A DNA stretch of 64,000 bases from an uncultured Planctomycetaceae bacterium (lineage in GTDB: Bacteria > Planctomycetota > Planctomycetia > Planctomycetales > Planctomycetaceae): the NCBI GenBank assembly GCA_943787265.1, contig CALSLT010000031.1, positions 119,002 through 183,001 on the forward strand, given 5' to 3'. The translations under genes were made by a program, and so were the position numbers. How positions within the stretch are numbered: position 1 is the first letter of the stretch; every line of letters begins with the position of its first letter. This document shows positions 45,181-53,996 of the stretch, piece by piece. Below the pieces are notes generated by a model that did no database searches, was not told the origin of the DNA, and saw only the letters and a program-made list of their open reading frames with translations.

Positions 45181-46305
45181 ATGCGTAGACAGTTTTTCCT
45201 TGCTGCAGTGTGTCTGCTCGTCGCACAAGCGGTTCATGTTGCGGGCTCGTTCGCAGCAGAGAAAACCAACGTTACCCAGGAACTGCCCGACCCGGACGGC
45301 AAGCCGGCGGACATGAGCAGGAAAGTCAAAGTCTTCATCATCATGGGCCAGTCCAACACGCTCGAGATGGGCAAGGTCAAGGGCGACAAGGATGGCTCGC
45401 TCGAATACGCGGTGAAGACCGAAAAACTTTACCCCTTCATGGTCGACGACTCGGGCAACTGGACCACCCGCAAAGACGTTCGCAACGTGCATGTGATGGG
45501 CAGCGGCGGTCCCGGTGGTCGCGGCGGCGTCAAACGCAACGACTGGCTGACCGTCTCCGGCGGCAAGATCGGCATCGAGACCGGCATCGGACATCACCTC
45601 GGCAACGCGCTGGACGAGCCCGTGCTGATTCTCAAGAGTGCGATCGGCAACCGCAGCCTCGGCTGGGACCTGCTCCCGCCCGGCAGTCCCTCATACGAGT
45701 TTGAGCTGGAAGTGAAGAACCGCAAGACCAAGGAAATCGAAAACAAAACTTTCGTCTACGCCGGCTACGGCCAGACCCCACTTAGCTGGGAGAAGGGCAC
45801 CGAGCCCAAACCCATCGGCTGGAAAGCCGGCGTCCAGTACGACGGCGACGTCGCTCGTGCGAAAGACGTGTTGAAGAACCTGGGTGACTTCTATCCAGGT
45901 GCGACCGAATACGAGGTCGCAGGCTTCCTTTGGTGGCAGGGCGACAAGGACCGGTACAACGAAGGGCACGCGGCGAAGTACGAGAAGAACCTGAATAACC
46001 TGATCGCGTCGCTCCGCAAAGACTTCGACGCCCCGAAAGCCAGGTTCGTCTGTGCAACCCTCGGCCAAACGAGCAAGGAAAACGCCGCGGGCAACGAAAA
46101 GCTGATCCTCGACGCCATGTTCGCCATCAGCGACCCGACGAAGTACCCCGCACTCAAGGGCGATGTCGCAACCGTTTACACAAACCCGCTCAGCATGGGC
46201 TCTGCTTCCAACGCCCACTACGGCGGCAACGCCAAGACCTACATGAACGTCGGCGAAGCCATGGGCCGAGCCATGGTTGATCTGCTGAAGGCGGATAGCG
46301 AGTGA
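45181..46305 (+). CDS. SASA-type acetylesterase
   Basis: A 374-residue secreted esterase (signal MRRQFFLAAVCLLVAQAVH). SASA/DUF303 marks are VFIIMGQSNTLEMG with the Ser of GQSN, ILKSAIGNRSLGWDLLPPGS, GFLWWQGDKDRY and HYGGNAKTYMNVGEAMGRA holding the catalytic His region. It removes acetyl groups from glycans, by family. Its codons end in C or G markedly more than those of neighbours, so it may have come by transfer. Its stop overlaps a GTG that could start the next gene. First member of module 1, and paralogous to 50978-52411. Confidence 0.9.
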   Translation: MRRQFFLAAVCLLVAQAVHVAGSFAAEKTNVTQELPDPDGKPADMSRKVKVFIIMGQSNTLEMGKVKGDKDGSLEYAVKTEKLYPFMVDDSGNWTTRKDVRNVHVMGSGGPGGRGGVKRNDWLTVSGGKIGIETGIGHHLGNALDEPVLILKSAIGNRSLGWDLLPPGSPSYEFELEVKNRKTKEIENKTFVYAGYGQTPLSWEKGTEPKPIGWKAGVQYDGDVARAKDVLKNLGDFYPGATEYEVAGFLWWQGDKDRYNEGHAAKYEKNLNNLIASLRKDFDAPKARFVCATLGQTSKENAAGNEKLILDAMFAISDPTKYPALKGDVATVYTNPLSMGSASNAHYGGNAKTYMNVGEAMGRAMVDLLKADSE

Positions 46306-46316
46306 GAAACGACTGC

Positions 46317-49300
46317 ATGTTGACAAGCCGATTGTTCCTGTTGGTGATCGCGCTGCCGTCTTACCTGACGGCGCAAGCTGCCGAGTCCTTTTCTGTACCT
46401 GCGCCAGCCGAGCGTCTTCTTAGACAAAACTGCATCGATTGCCACAGCGGAGACTCGGCCGAAGGTAACGTGCGGCTCGACACGTTGGCCTCGCTCTCCA
46501 TCGATGAACGACTGGAGTTGCTGAACAGGGCTCAGGAACAACTCTACTTCGGACTAATGCCACCTGCTGACGCTGATCCGCCGGATGATATAGAACGTGC
46601 AGACCTGGCCGATTGGTTTTCACGAGAGTTGAAGAAGTTCGGCGCGTCAAGGCTGGAAGACAAATTGCAAAGTCCGGCCTACGGCAACTACGTCGAGCAC
46701 GACAAGCTGTTTTCCGGTGAGCACGCGAACACGCCAGCGTTCACTCGGGATCGACGATGGCTGATCAGCGAATTTATCTTCGACGCACGCTTCAATCGGA
46801 TACTGAACCACAAGCCCTTCCAGACAATCGACGGCAAGCGGCAGTTCGTTATTGGTGACAACAACCGCCGAGTGAATCTGACGAATCCGTTTCTGTTACC
46901 GACGAACACCGGCGTCCGCTACTACTCCAACACGACACTCAACGGCGGCCACTTATTAACGATGATCACCAACGCCAAAGAGACGGCGACTTACATGGTG
47001 TATCTGACCACGCGGGATAAAAGGTACGCGCCCGCGATCGCCGACATCATGGCCCTGGAATGGGAACACGAGCGTATTCTCGCAGCACGCGAAAGCTTCC
47101 TGAACAATTTTATCGACCGAATCCTGCAGGACCTCTACCAGGACCAGCACGACGAACTCTTGCCGTCGTTTGTCCGTGTCGACGTTAAGCCTGCTGCCTC
47201 AGAAACGGGCGAACAAACCAAAAAGGCACCGTTCCATGCAGCCAATCCTGGGTCGCAGGAGCTGATTCTGATATTCAAGACGATGCGAAAGCATGAAGAG
47301 GATGGCGACACGGATCAGCAGCTCATCGAGAAGTGTGAGCAAGAATGGTTCAACATCGGGCACAACGACCGGAAAATTCAGGCACGCGTCACCTTCCTGA
47401 ATAACTACATGCCCGAATGGCGAGGCGTCATTCAACAGCATCGTTACGAACAGAAACATAAGCCAATCGTCTATCGCCCCGCTAAGGACGATGAGATGCA
47501 GGTGATCGCGAAGACGATTCGCAAACACCGACAAAAAGGCGATCGCTACAACTCGATCATCAGTAAGTGCATGACTGAGTGGCAGGCCGAGTTCGAACAA
47601 CAACGTATTGAAGCAGGCCCGCCCACAACTGAGCTGCTCGCCGCCCTGGTTAACGAGCTATTCGTTAAGCTCCTTGAGAAATCGCCCAGTGCAGAAGAAG
47701 TCGAGAAGTTCGTTTCGCTTACGCAGTCTTATGTCGCCAGCATGGGCAATCAAAAGGCAATCGAAAAACTTATCCAGACGCTCATTCTGAGGTCCGACTT
47801 TGTGTATCGTCAGGAATTCGGACAGGGCGAACCGGATGAGCATGGCCGACGAATGATGTCACCACGCGCCGCGAGCTACGCCATCGCCTACGCACTCACC
47901 GACAGCAGCCCGGATCAACAACTGGTTGAAGCTGCGATCAGCGGCAAGCTCAACACCCGCGAAGATTTCGAGCGTGAAGTAACACGCCTGCTGAAAAACC
48001 GAGACCAGTACTACGTCATTGATGAGGCAGTCCAGCGTCTTCAACTCACCGCCAGCATCACGAATTCGCCGATCCGGAAGTTGCGATTCTTCAGGGAGTT
48101 CTTCGGGTATCCAAAGATGCTCCCCATCTTCAAGGACAACAAGCGATTTGGCGGCAATTACGACAACGCGAAAGGCCGGCTGGTTGGTGAAGCTGACCGG
48201 CTGGTCGATCACATTTTGCAGGAAGATCAAAACGTCATCGAAGAACTGCTGAGCACGGAGGACTTTTACGTTTACCACTCCGGCGACAACACAGCCATGA
48301 CAGCGGCATCAGACCGAATTCGCACGATCTATGAGCACTTCAAGGATCTGGACTGGCAGAATTTCGAGCAGGAAGACCTGCTTAAACACAAGGAGTTTCT
48401 CGAAGTTGTCGAGATGCGAGGCGTTGACGTCAAGAACCTTGCATCGAAGGGACGCCGTAACTCGATCCGGGAATTCAAGACGGCGATGGCCAGCTTCACT
48501 CTACGATTCGATCAAGGAGAGACTGCCGCCGCTCCTTTTGTCTCGTTCCCCGCACACGGAAAGTACAACGCATCCACTCGAACAGGGTTGCAACTGCGGT
48601 CGCCGGAAGTCGCCAAGTTCTTCAACATCCAACTGGACCATTGGAATTACCCCGCCGTGCAACCGGCGAAGGTGGCTCATCGCAAAGGCATGCTGACGCA
48701 TCCCGCCTGGTTGATCGCCCATGCTCAGAACACCGAAACCGATCCTGTAAAACGAGGCAAGTGGGTGCGAGAAAAACTGCTGGCCGGCACCGTGCCCGAT
48801 ATTCCCATCACGGTCGACGCGGTCATTCCCGAAGATCATCACAAGACACTACGGCAGCGACTCGATGCGAAGACCGGAGAGGCGTATTGCTCCAAATGTC
48901 ACAAGCTCATGAATCCGCTGGGACTGGCATTCGAGATGTATGATGACTTCGGTCGCTACCGAACCGAAGAATCTCTGGAGCACCCGGACAACCTGATCAA
49001 GAAGGGACCGGATAAAGCCGCGGCCCACGTCGATCTCCGAGACAGTTACAAAACCCTGCCGGTCAATCCACGCGGCCAATTATCCGGAACTGGCGAGGAC
49101 GATCTGGACGGTGACATTAAAAACGCAATTGACCTGGCCGAACGCCTGGCAAGATCAACACGAGTCCGCCAGTCGATCATCCGCTACGCCTTCCGCTACT
49201 TTATGGGACGTAACGAGATGCTGTCGGATTCTGGCACTTTGATCAACGCCGATCGCGCTTACGTCGAGAGCGGCGGCAGCTTCGATGCCGTCATCGTCTC

Positions 49301-49343
49301 ACTGCTGACATCCGATTCATTCATATTCCGCAAAACTGAATAG
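46317..49343 (+). CDS. DUF1592/DUF1588/DUF1585 dihaem protein with internal repeats
   Basis: About 1008 residues from ATG at 46317; a GTG at 46302 overlapping the previous stop is possible. Signal MLTSRLFLLVIALPSYLTAQ. The N-terminal cytochrome module has CIDCH (39), and DUF1592, DUF1588 (CSKCHKLMNPLG, about 858) and DUF1585 (LSGTGEDDLDGD, FRYFMGRNEMLSDSG) follow. A helical insert at about residues 220-430 is missing from its paralogue at 53997; it contains a duplicated unit (KTMRKHEEDGDTDQQLIEKC and KTIRKHRQKGDRYNSIISKC). Paired as usual with a DUF1552 gene. Reaction unknown. Confidence 0.92.
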   Translation: MLTSRLFLLVIALPSYLTAQAAESFSVPAPAERLLRQNCIDCHSGDSAEGNVRLDTLASLSIDERLELLNRAQEQLYFGLMPPADADPPDDIERADLADWFSRELKKFGASRLEDKLQSPAYGNYVEHDKLFSGEHANTPAFTRDRRWLISEFIFDARFNRILNHKPFQTIDGKRQFVIGDNNRRVNLTNPFLLPTNTGVRYYSNTTLNGGHLLTMITNAKETATYMVYLTTRDKRYAPAIADIMALEWEHERILAARESFLNNFIDRILQDLYQDQHDELLPSFVRVDVKPAASETGEQTKKAPFHAANPGSQELILIFKTMRKHEEDGDTDQQLIEKCEQEWFNIGHNDRKIQARVTFLNNYMPEWRGVIQQHRYEQKHKPIVYRPAKDDEMQVIAKTIRKHRQKGDRYNSIISKCMTEWQAEFEQQRIEAGPPTTELLAALVNELFVKLLEKSPSAEEVEKFVSLTQSYVASMGNQKAIEKLIQTLILRSDFVYRQEFGQGEPDEHGRRMMSPRAASYAIAYALTDSSPDQQLVEAAISGKLNTREDFEREVTRLLKNRDQYYVIDEAVQRLQLTASITNSPIRKLRFFREFFGYPKMLPIFKDNKRFGGNYDNAKGRLVGEADRLVDHILQEDQNVIEELLSTEDFYVYHSGDNTAMTAASDRIRTIYEHFKDLDWQNFEQEDLLKHKEFLEVVEMRGVDVKNLASKGRRNSIREFKTAMASFTLRFDQGETAAAPFVSFPAHGKYNASTRTGLQLRSPEVAKFFNIQLDHWNYPAVQPAKVAHRKGMLTHPAWLIAHAQNTETDPVKRGKWVREKLLAGTVPDIPITVDAVIPEDHHKTLRQRLDAKTGEAYCSKCHKLMNPLGLAFEMYDDFGRYRTEESLEHPDNLIKKGPDKAAAHVDLRDSYKTLPVNPRGQLSGTGEDDLDGDIKNAIDLAERLARSTRVRQSIIRYAFRYFMGRNEMLSDSGTLINADRAYVESGGSFDAVIVSLLTSDSFIFRKTE

Positions 49344-49431
49344 CTGCCGTCGGCTGTGCAAAACATTGATAAACTTTATCGCACGGCGTAATTGCAAACG
49401 CGGCTTCTCGAAATCACAAAAGGCAAGCCCA

Positions 49432-50826
49432 ATGGAAACCAGAAGAAAATTTCTCAAGTCATCTGCACTGGGCGCTGGAACCGCTGTACTTGCTCCGTCG
49501 CTACGTGATTTATTCGCAGCTTCCGCCATTAACGCAGCCCCTCGCCGATTCATCTTCATCAGAAAATCAAACGGCGTCCGTCCCAACGAAGTCGTCCTGC
49601 CGTCATTCAGCGACAAAGAAAAATCGCTGGACGCAAAGAAGCAGCCTTTGGAAGTAGACCTCGAGAATCACGAACTCCCCAACTGGTTGCATACTTTGGA
49701 CGGTCACAAGCAACACATGACAATCCTTCATGGCCTGTCATGCAAAATGAGCGAGAATGGACACTGGTCCTATTCGTCAGTGATGGGTGCCTACAAGTCA
49801 GGCCGCAACTCGTTGAGTGGCATCAAACGAGCAACCATCGATTTTGAACTCGCACGGCTGTTCCCGTCGCCTTTCGGTCACGTCGAACTGTCCCTGACGG
49901 GTAACTACAGCAGCTTCAGAAACGGCATCGTCGCCGGTTATTCGGCACCGGGCCCGCATCAACGCAACTATTGCTACGCCGATCCGCAGACGGCTTACAA
50001 CGAACTATTCAAGTCCGTTACAGATTCCGGCGCGGTGGACTCTGAAAATCAGATGCTTCAGTTCCTGCAGGACGATGAGACGTTTAAGGCGGAAGTCTTA
50101 AAGGGCCACGAAAAACTCAAACTCAGCAATCACATCAAATCCATCGAGGCGATTCGCGACCGCAACAAGCAGGTCGAAAAGATGTCCGCTTCCATCGCGC
50201 AGCATCTTCCCGAGATCGACAAGGTCCACGGCAATGGCGGTCCCAATGCCAGCACGCCTGAAAAGCAGCAGGCATTCACCGACATCCTGGTTGCGGCGCT
50301 GGTTACCGGACTGACCAACGTGGTGACCTACACAATCGATGAGCTGTCGACGCCCATCAAAGGGATTCCCGGCAATGAAGGGGATCACATTTCGATTCAT
50401 GAACTTGGCCACAATGGCGGATACAGCGGAATCTCAGCCGAGAAGATTCGAGAGAAGATCCGCGTCGGTCACATCGATCAGGTCGCCACGATCATCGACC
50501 GACTCAAGCGGGTGCCCGAAGGCGAGGGCACTATGTTCGACAACACGATGATCCTCTACTTCCCTGAGAACGGCGAAGGCCATCATAGCTGGGGCACAGA
50601 AGCACCGTTCGTCATTATGGCCGGCGACAATTGCAAACTGGATATTGCCGGTCGTTACATCCGCCTGCCCAATCACGGCACGGAAGGACACAAGACAATC
50701 GGCAACTGGTACACGACCCTGTTAAACGCTCACGGCAATCCGATCGAACACTACGGTGACTTCGATCTGGAAATGGCTCGTAAGAGACTGGACCAGACTG
50801 GCGCAATCAAGCAGTTGATGGGCTAA
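49432..50826 (+). CDS. DUF1552 family protein (Tat-exported)
   Basis: A 464-residue protein from ATG at 49432 (METRRKFLKSSALGAGTAVL, a twin-arginine signal); upstream extension is not conserved with the paralogue. Family text: FIFIRKSNGVRPNEVV, HMTILHGLSCKMSENGH, ELARLFPSPFGHVELS and MILYFPENGEGHHSWGTEAP, as in alkaline-phosphatase-clan relatives of DUF1501. It follows the dihaem gene at an 88-nt gap, matching the invariant pairing of these families in planctomycetes. Role unassigned. Confidence 0.92.
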   Translation: METRRKFLKSSALGAGTAVLAPSLRDLFAASAINAAPRRFIFIRKSNGVRPNEVVLPSFSDKEKSLDAKKQPLEVDLENHELPNWLHTLDGHKQHMTILHGLSCKMSENGHWSYSSVMGAYKSGRNSLSGIKRATIDFELARLFPSPFGHVELSLTGNYSSFRNGIVAGYSAPGPHQRNYCYADPQTAYNELFKSVTDSGAVDSENQMLQFLQDDETFKAEVLKGHEKLKLSNHIKSIEAIRDRNKQVEKMSASIAQHLPEIDKVHGNGGPNASTPEKQQAFTDILVAALVTGLTNVVTYTIDELSTPIKGIPGNEGDHISIHELGHNGGYSGISAEKIREKIRVGHIDQVATIIDRLKRVPEGEGTMFDNTMILYFPENGEGHHSWGTEAPFVIMAGDNCKLDIAGRYIRLPNHGTEGHKTIGNWYTTLLNAHGNPIEHYGDFDLEMARKRLDQTGAIKQLMG

Positions 50827-50977
50827 AGAAACGTCATCAGTAGCCAGCAACCGACGACGTGCCAGTGATCAATTGCCGCGATTAGTTACGACGCACAAAG
50901 CGTCCAGAGATAACCTGGCCACGAGAAGAGCACGTTAAGCCGTCTCCATCCAACTCGCGAAAACAACAAAGACCGTT

Positions 50978-52411
50978 ATGCAAAATCAAGCCACATTCCG
51001 CATTGTCGTCATTGCCACTGCAATGATCGCAGCACTCTCCCCGCATACGGCGAGCGCGGTGGAAGGGACCAAACCGGTTAAGGTCTACATCCTCGCCGGC
51101 CAGTCAAACATGGTGGGAATAGGACAGGTCACTGGCGCCGGCAGTCGCTGGGGAGCCGAGTTTCTCGACCCAGTGGTCTCGGTCTACGCAGGCTCATACG
51201 ACGCGACCACAGACTACGACAAGGCCAAGCCGACAAAGACAATGAGTCTGCCAGCATTCGGTGGAGTCAGGCCGACGCCTTATCCAAGCGGCGGGACTCA
51301 AATCGTGCGCGGATTCATCCGAATCAAAACCACTGGAGTGTATGAATTGCGTCCGGGGTACGGTGGATCGACGCACAACATCATGGAAGTCGACGACCAG
51401 GAAGTTTACCGCAAGGAGCCCGACGGTGACGCCACGCACACTCCAATCAAACTCACAGCCGGTGCAAAAGTCTCGTTCAAGATCACTTATCTCACTAACC
51501 AGGCGAACGGTCTCGGCTGGATTGCTCGGATCGATATCCCAGGCACACTCTCGACCGTTGTCAAACAGGACGGCAAGTTTCCGTACCTGATCGATAAATC
51601 CGGAAGATGGACCGAACGCAACGACGTTTGGTACAAGGGAGTGGTCACAGCAGGGGCAAACAAGTGGCTGAGTGTCGGCTGCGGAGCGAGCAGTAATAGC
51701 ATTGGTACCGAGCTGGGGTTTGGTCACATCGTCGGTGATCACCACGACGAACCGGTACTGATCCTCAAGGCCTCGCAAGGAAATCGATCGCTGGCATGGG
51801 ACTTCCTTCCCCCCGGCAGCGAGCGGTTTGAGCACGATGGCAAGGTCTACGCAGGCTATAAAGACTCACCAGCGTCGTGGGACAAGGGAACAACGCCAGA
51901 ACCGATCAACTGGTATGCTGGTAAGCAGTACGACGACTGTTTTCAGGCTGCCCACAAAGTGCTCGACAACTTCGACAAAGAGTTTCCGCATTTTGCCGAC
52001 CGCGGTTATGAGATCGCCGGTTTCGTCTGGTGGCAGGGGCACAAGGACCAGGGAAACGCGGCCCACGCCGCTCGCTACGAAAAGAACCTGGTCCACCTGA
52101 TCAAAACTCTGCGCGGCGAATTCAAAGCACCGCGCGCACCCTTCGCGATTGCAACAATCGGCTTCGGCGGATGGAAGATGTCAGGACACGCGCTGACTGT
52201 CGCCGACGCACAACTCGCCGTAAGCGGCGAAAAGGGCAAGTATCCAGAGTACGCTGGCAACGTGAAAACGATTGAAACACGCGACTTCTGGCGGGACGCC
52301 GAGGTCTCGCCGCGGAATCAGGACTTCCATTACAACGGAAACGCTGAGACTTACATGAACGTTGGCGTTGCCCTCGGCCGAGCGATGGTTGAACTGCTGC
52401 AAACGAAGTAA
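50978..52411 (+). CDS. SASA-type acetylesterase with inserted PA14-like domain
   Basis: A 477-residue secreted esterase (signal MQNQATFRIVVIATAMIAAL). SASA marks as in 45181: YILAGQSNMVGIG, ILKASQGNRSLAWDFLPPGS, GFVWWQGHKDQ and HYNGNAETYMNVGVALGRA. Between the GQSN block and the next strand, residues 57-194 form a beta-rich insert (IRIKTTGVYELRPGYGG, NIMEVDDQEVYRK, KVSFKITYLTNQA) resembling a PA14 carbohydrate-binding domain, absent from the paralogue. It would bring substrate to the esterase. Starts module 2, 60 nt before a sulfatase. Confidence 0.9.
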   Translation: MQNQATFRIVVIATAMIAALSPHTASAVEGTKPVKVYILAGQSNMVGIGQVTGAGSRWGAEFLDPVVSVYAGSYDATTDYDKAKPTKTMSLPAFGGVRPTPYPSGGTQIVRGFIRIKTTGVYELRPGYGGSTHNIMEVDDQEVYRKEPDGDATHTPIKLTAGAKVSFKITYLTNQANGLGWIARIDIPGTLSTVVKQDGKFPYLIDKSGRWTERNDVWYKGVVTAGANKWLSVGCGASSNSIGTELGFGHIVGDHHDEPVLILKASQGNRSLAWDFLPPGSERFEHDGKVYAGYKDSPASWDKGTTPEPINWYAGKQYDDCFQAAHKVLDNFDKEFPHFADRGYEIAGFVWWQGHKDQGNAAHAARYEKNLVHLIKTLRGEFKAPRAPFAIATIGFGGWKMSGHALTVADAQLAVSGEKGKYPEYAGNVKTIETRDFWRDAEVSPRNQDFHYNGNAETYMNVGVALGRAMVELLQTK

Positions 52412-52471
52412 CGATTCCAAAGAAACTCGCTAAGCAGCCACTTCTGTCTCGCTAAGGAACAAAGGAAATTC

Positions 52472-53920
52472 ATGTCGATCGGAAATAGATACTTGAGAAC
52501 GCTCTGGCTGACGGGACTCTGCATCGCTGCTTTGCCCTTTGCTGTTACCGCTGCCGACGGCCAGCCTAACATCATCGTGCTCTTCGCTGATGACCTCGGC
52601 TATGGCGAACTCGGTTGCCAGGGAAACGAAGAAATTCCGACACCGCATATCGACACGATTGCCGCCAATGGCGTGCGGTTTACTAATGGCTACGTCGCTG
52701 GCCCCAACTGCAGTCCGTCTCGCGCGGGCTTGTTGACTGGTCGAACACCGACACGGTTTGGATACGAGTTCAATCCCACCGGGGCACTCAATGAAGATCC
52801 CGCCTTCGGCCTGCCAACCAGCGAAGTGACGATCGCCGAAGCTTTGCAGAACGCGGGCTACACCACCGGGCTGATCGGCAAGTGGCACCAGGGCGGCACG
52901 GCGAAGTATCACCCTTTTCGACACGGCTTTGACGAGTTCTTCGGTTTCACTCACGAAGGCCACTATTTCGTTCCGCCTCCGTACAGAGGAGTGACCACGA
53001 TGCTCCGCCGCAAGACGCTTCCCGGTGGCGGCAAGGGGCGTTGGGCTGGTGAGAAAGGGCTGATCTACACGACGCACATGGGCTATGGCGAACCCGACTA
53101 CGACGCCAACAACCCCATCGTCCGAGGCGGCCAACCCGTCGAGGAAGCCGAATACCTCACCGATGCTCTGACACGCGAAGCCGTCGACTTCATCGACCGG
53201 CACGACGACAAGCCATTCTTCCTTTACCTCGCGTACAACGCCGTGCACAGCCCTCTGCAGGGAGCGGATGCGTACATAAAAAAGTTCTCCGGCATTAAGG
53301 ACATTCACCGCCGCATCTTTGCGGCCATGCTGGCGAACATGGACGACAGCGTCGGCACCGTGATGGCTCAACTAAGAAAGTCAGGCCTCGAAGAGAACAC
53401 CATCGTATTCTTCTTGAGCGACAACGGCGGGCCGACAAAGGAACTCACGTCGTCCAATCTGCCTCTGCGAGGCCAGAAGGGTCAGATGTACGAAGGCGCC
53501 ATCCGAGTGCCATTCATGGTTCAGTGGAAAGGCACGATTCCATCCGGGCAGGTTTACGACAAGCCAGTTTCTTCGTTCGACATCTTCGGGACCGCGGCAG
53601 CAAACAGCGCCGCAGTGACAGTACCAAAGCAGGTCGAAGGCGTCGATTTGATTCCCTTCGTCACTGGTAAAAACACGGCCAGTCCGCACAAAACGCTCTT
53701 CTGGCGTCAGGGAGGAAAGACTGCCATTCGCCACGGAGACTGGAAGCTCGTCCGAATGGGCAAGAGACTCGGACCAGGCAACACGAAGTGGGAACTCTAC
53801 GACCTGTCGAACGACATCGCGGAAGAAACGAATCTCGCTCAGTCCAATCCGAAGCGTCTCGCAGAACTGGTAGCAATCTGGGATAAGATGAACGGCGAAA
53901 TGCGAGAGCCTCTGTTCTAG
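52472..53920 (+). CDS. Secreted arylsulfatase-type sulfatase
   Basis: A 482-residue sulfatase with signal MSIGNRYLRTLWLTGLCIAA. DD at 40-41 and CSPSRAGLLTGR with Cys80 as the formylglycine site are present; LIGKWHQGG and FLSDNGGPTKE match sulfatase metal and sulfate contacts. The C-terminal WELYDLSNDIAEETNLA is typical. It lies between the PA14-containing esterase and a dihaem gene, in the place where module 1 has none. Substrate not predictable. Confidence 0.93.
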   Translation: MSIGNRYLRTLWLTGLCIAALPFAVTAADGQPNIIVLFADDLGYGELGCQGNEEIPTPHIDTIAANGVRFTNGYVAGPNCSPSRAGLLTGRTPTRFGYEFNPTGALNEDPAFGLPTSEVTIAEALQNAGYTTGLIGKWHQGGTAKYHPFRHGFDEFFGFTHEGHYFVPPPYRGVTTMLRRKTLPGGGKGRWAGEKGLIYTTHMGYGEPDYDANNPIVRGGQPVEEAEYLTDALTREAVDFIDRHDDKPFFLYLAYNAVHSPLQGADAYIKKFSGIKDIHRRIFAAMLANMDDSVGTVMAQLRKSGLEENTIVFFLSDNGGPTKELTSSNLPLRGQKGQMYEGAIRVPFMVQWKGTIPSGQVYDKPVSSFDIFGTAAANSAAVTVPKQVEGVDLIPFVTGKNTASPHKTLFWRQGGKTAIRHGDWKLVRMGKRLGPGNTKWELYDLSNDIAEETNLAQSNPKRLAELVAIWDKMNGEMREPLF

Positions 53921-53996
53921 CTGGCAAACCGTGAATCAATCGCCATTTCAAAGTGATCAGGGCCGTCGCAGACTTACTGAACAACAACAGGCTACT

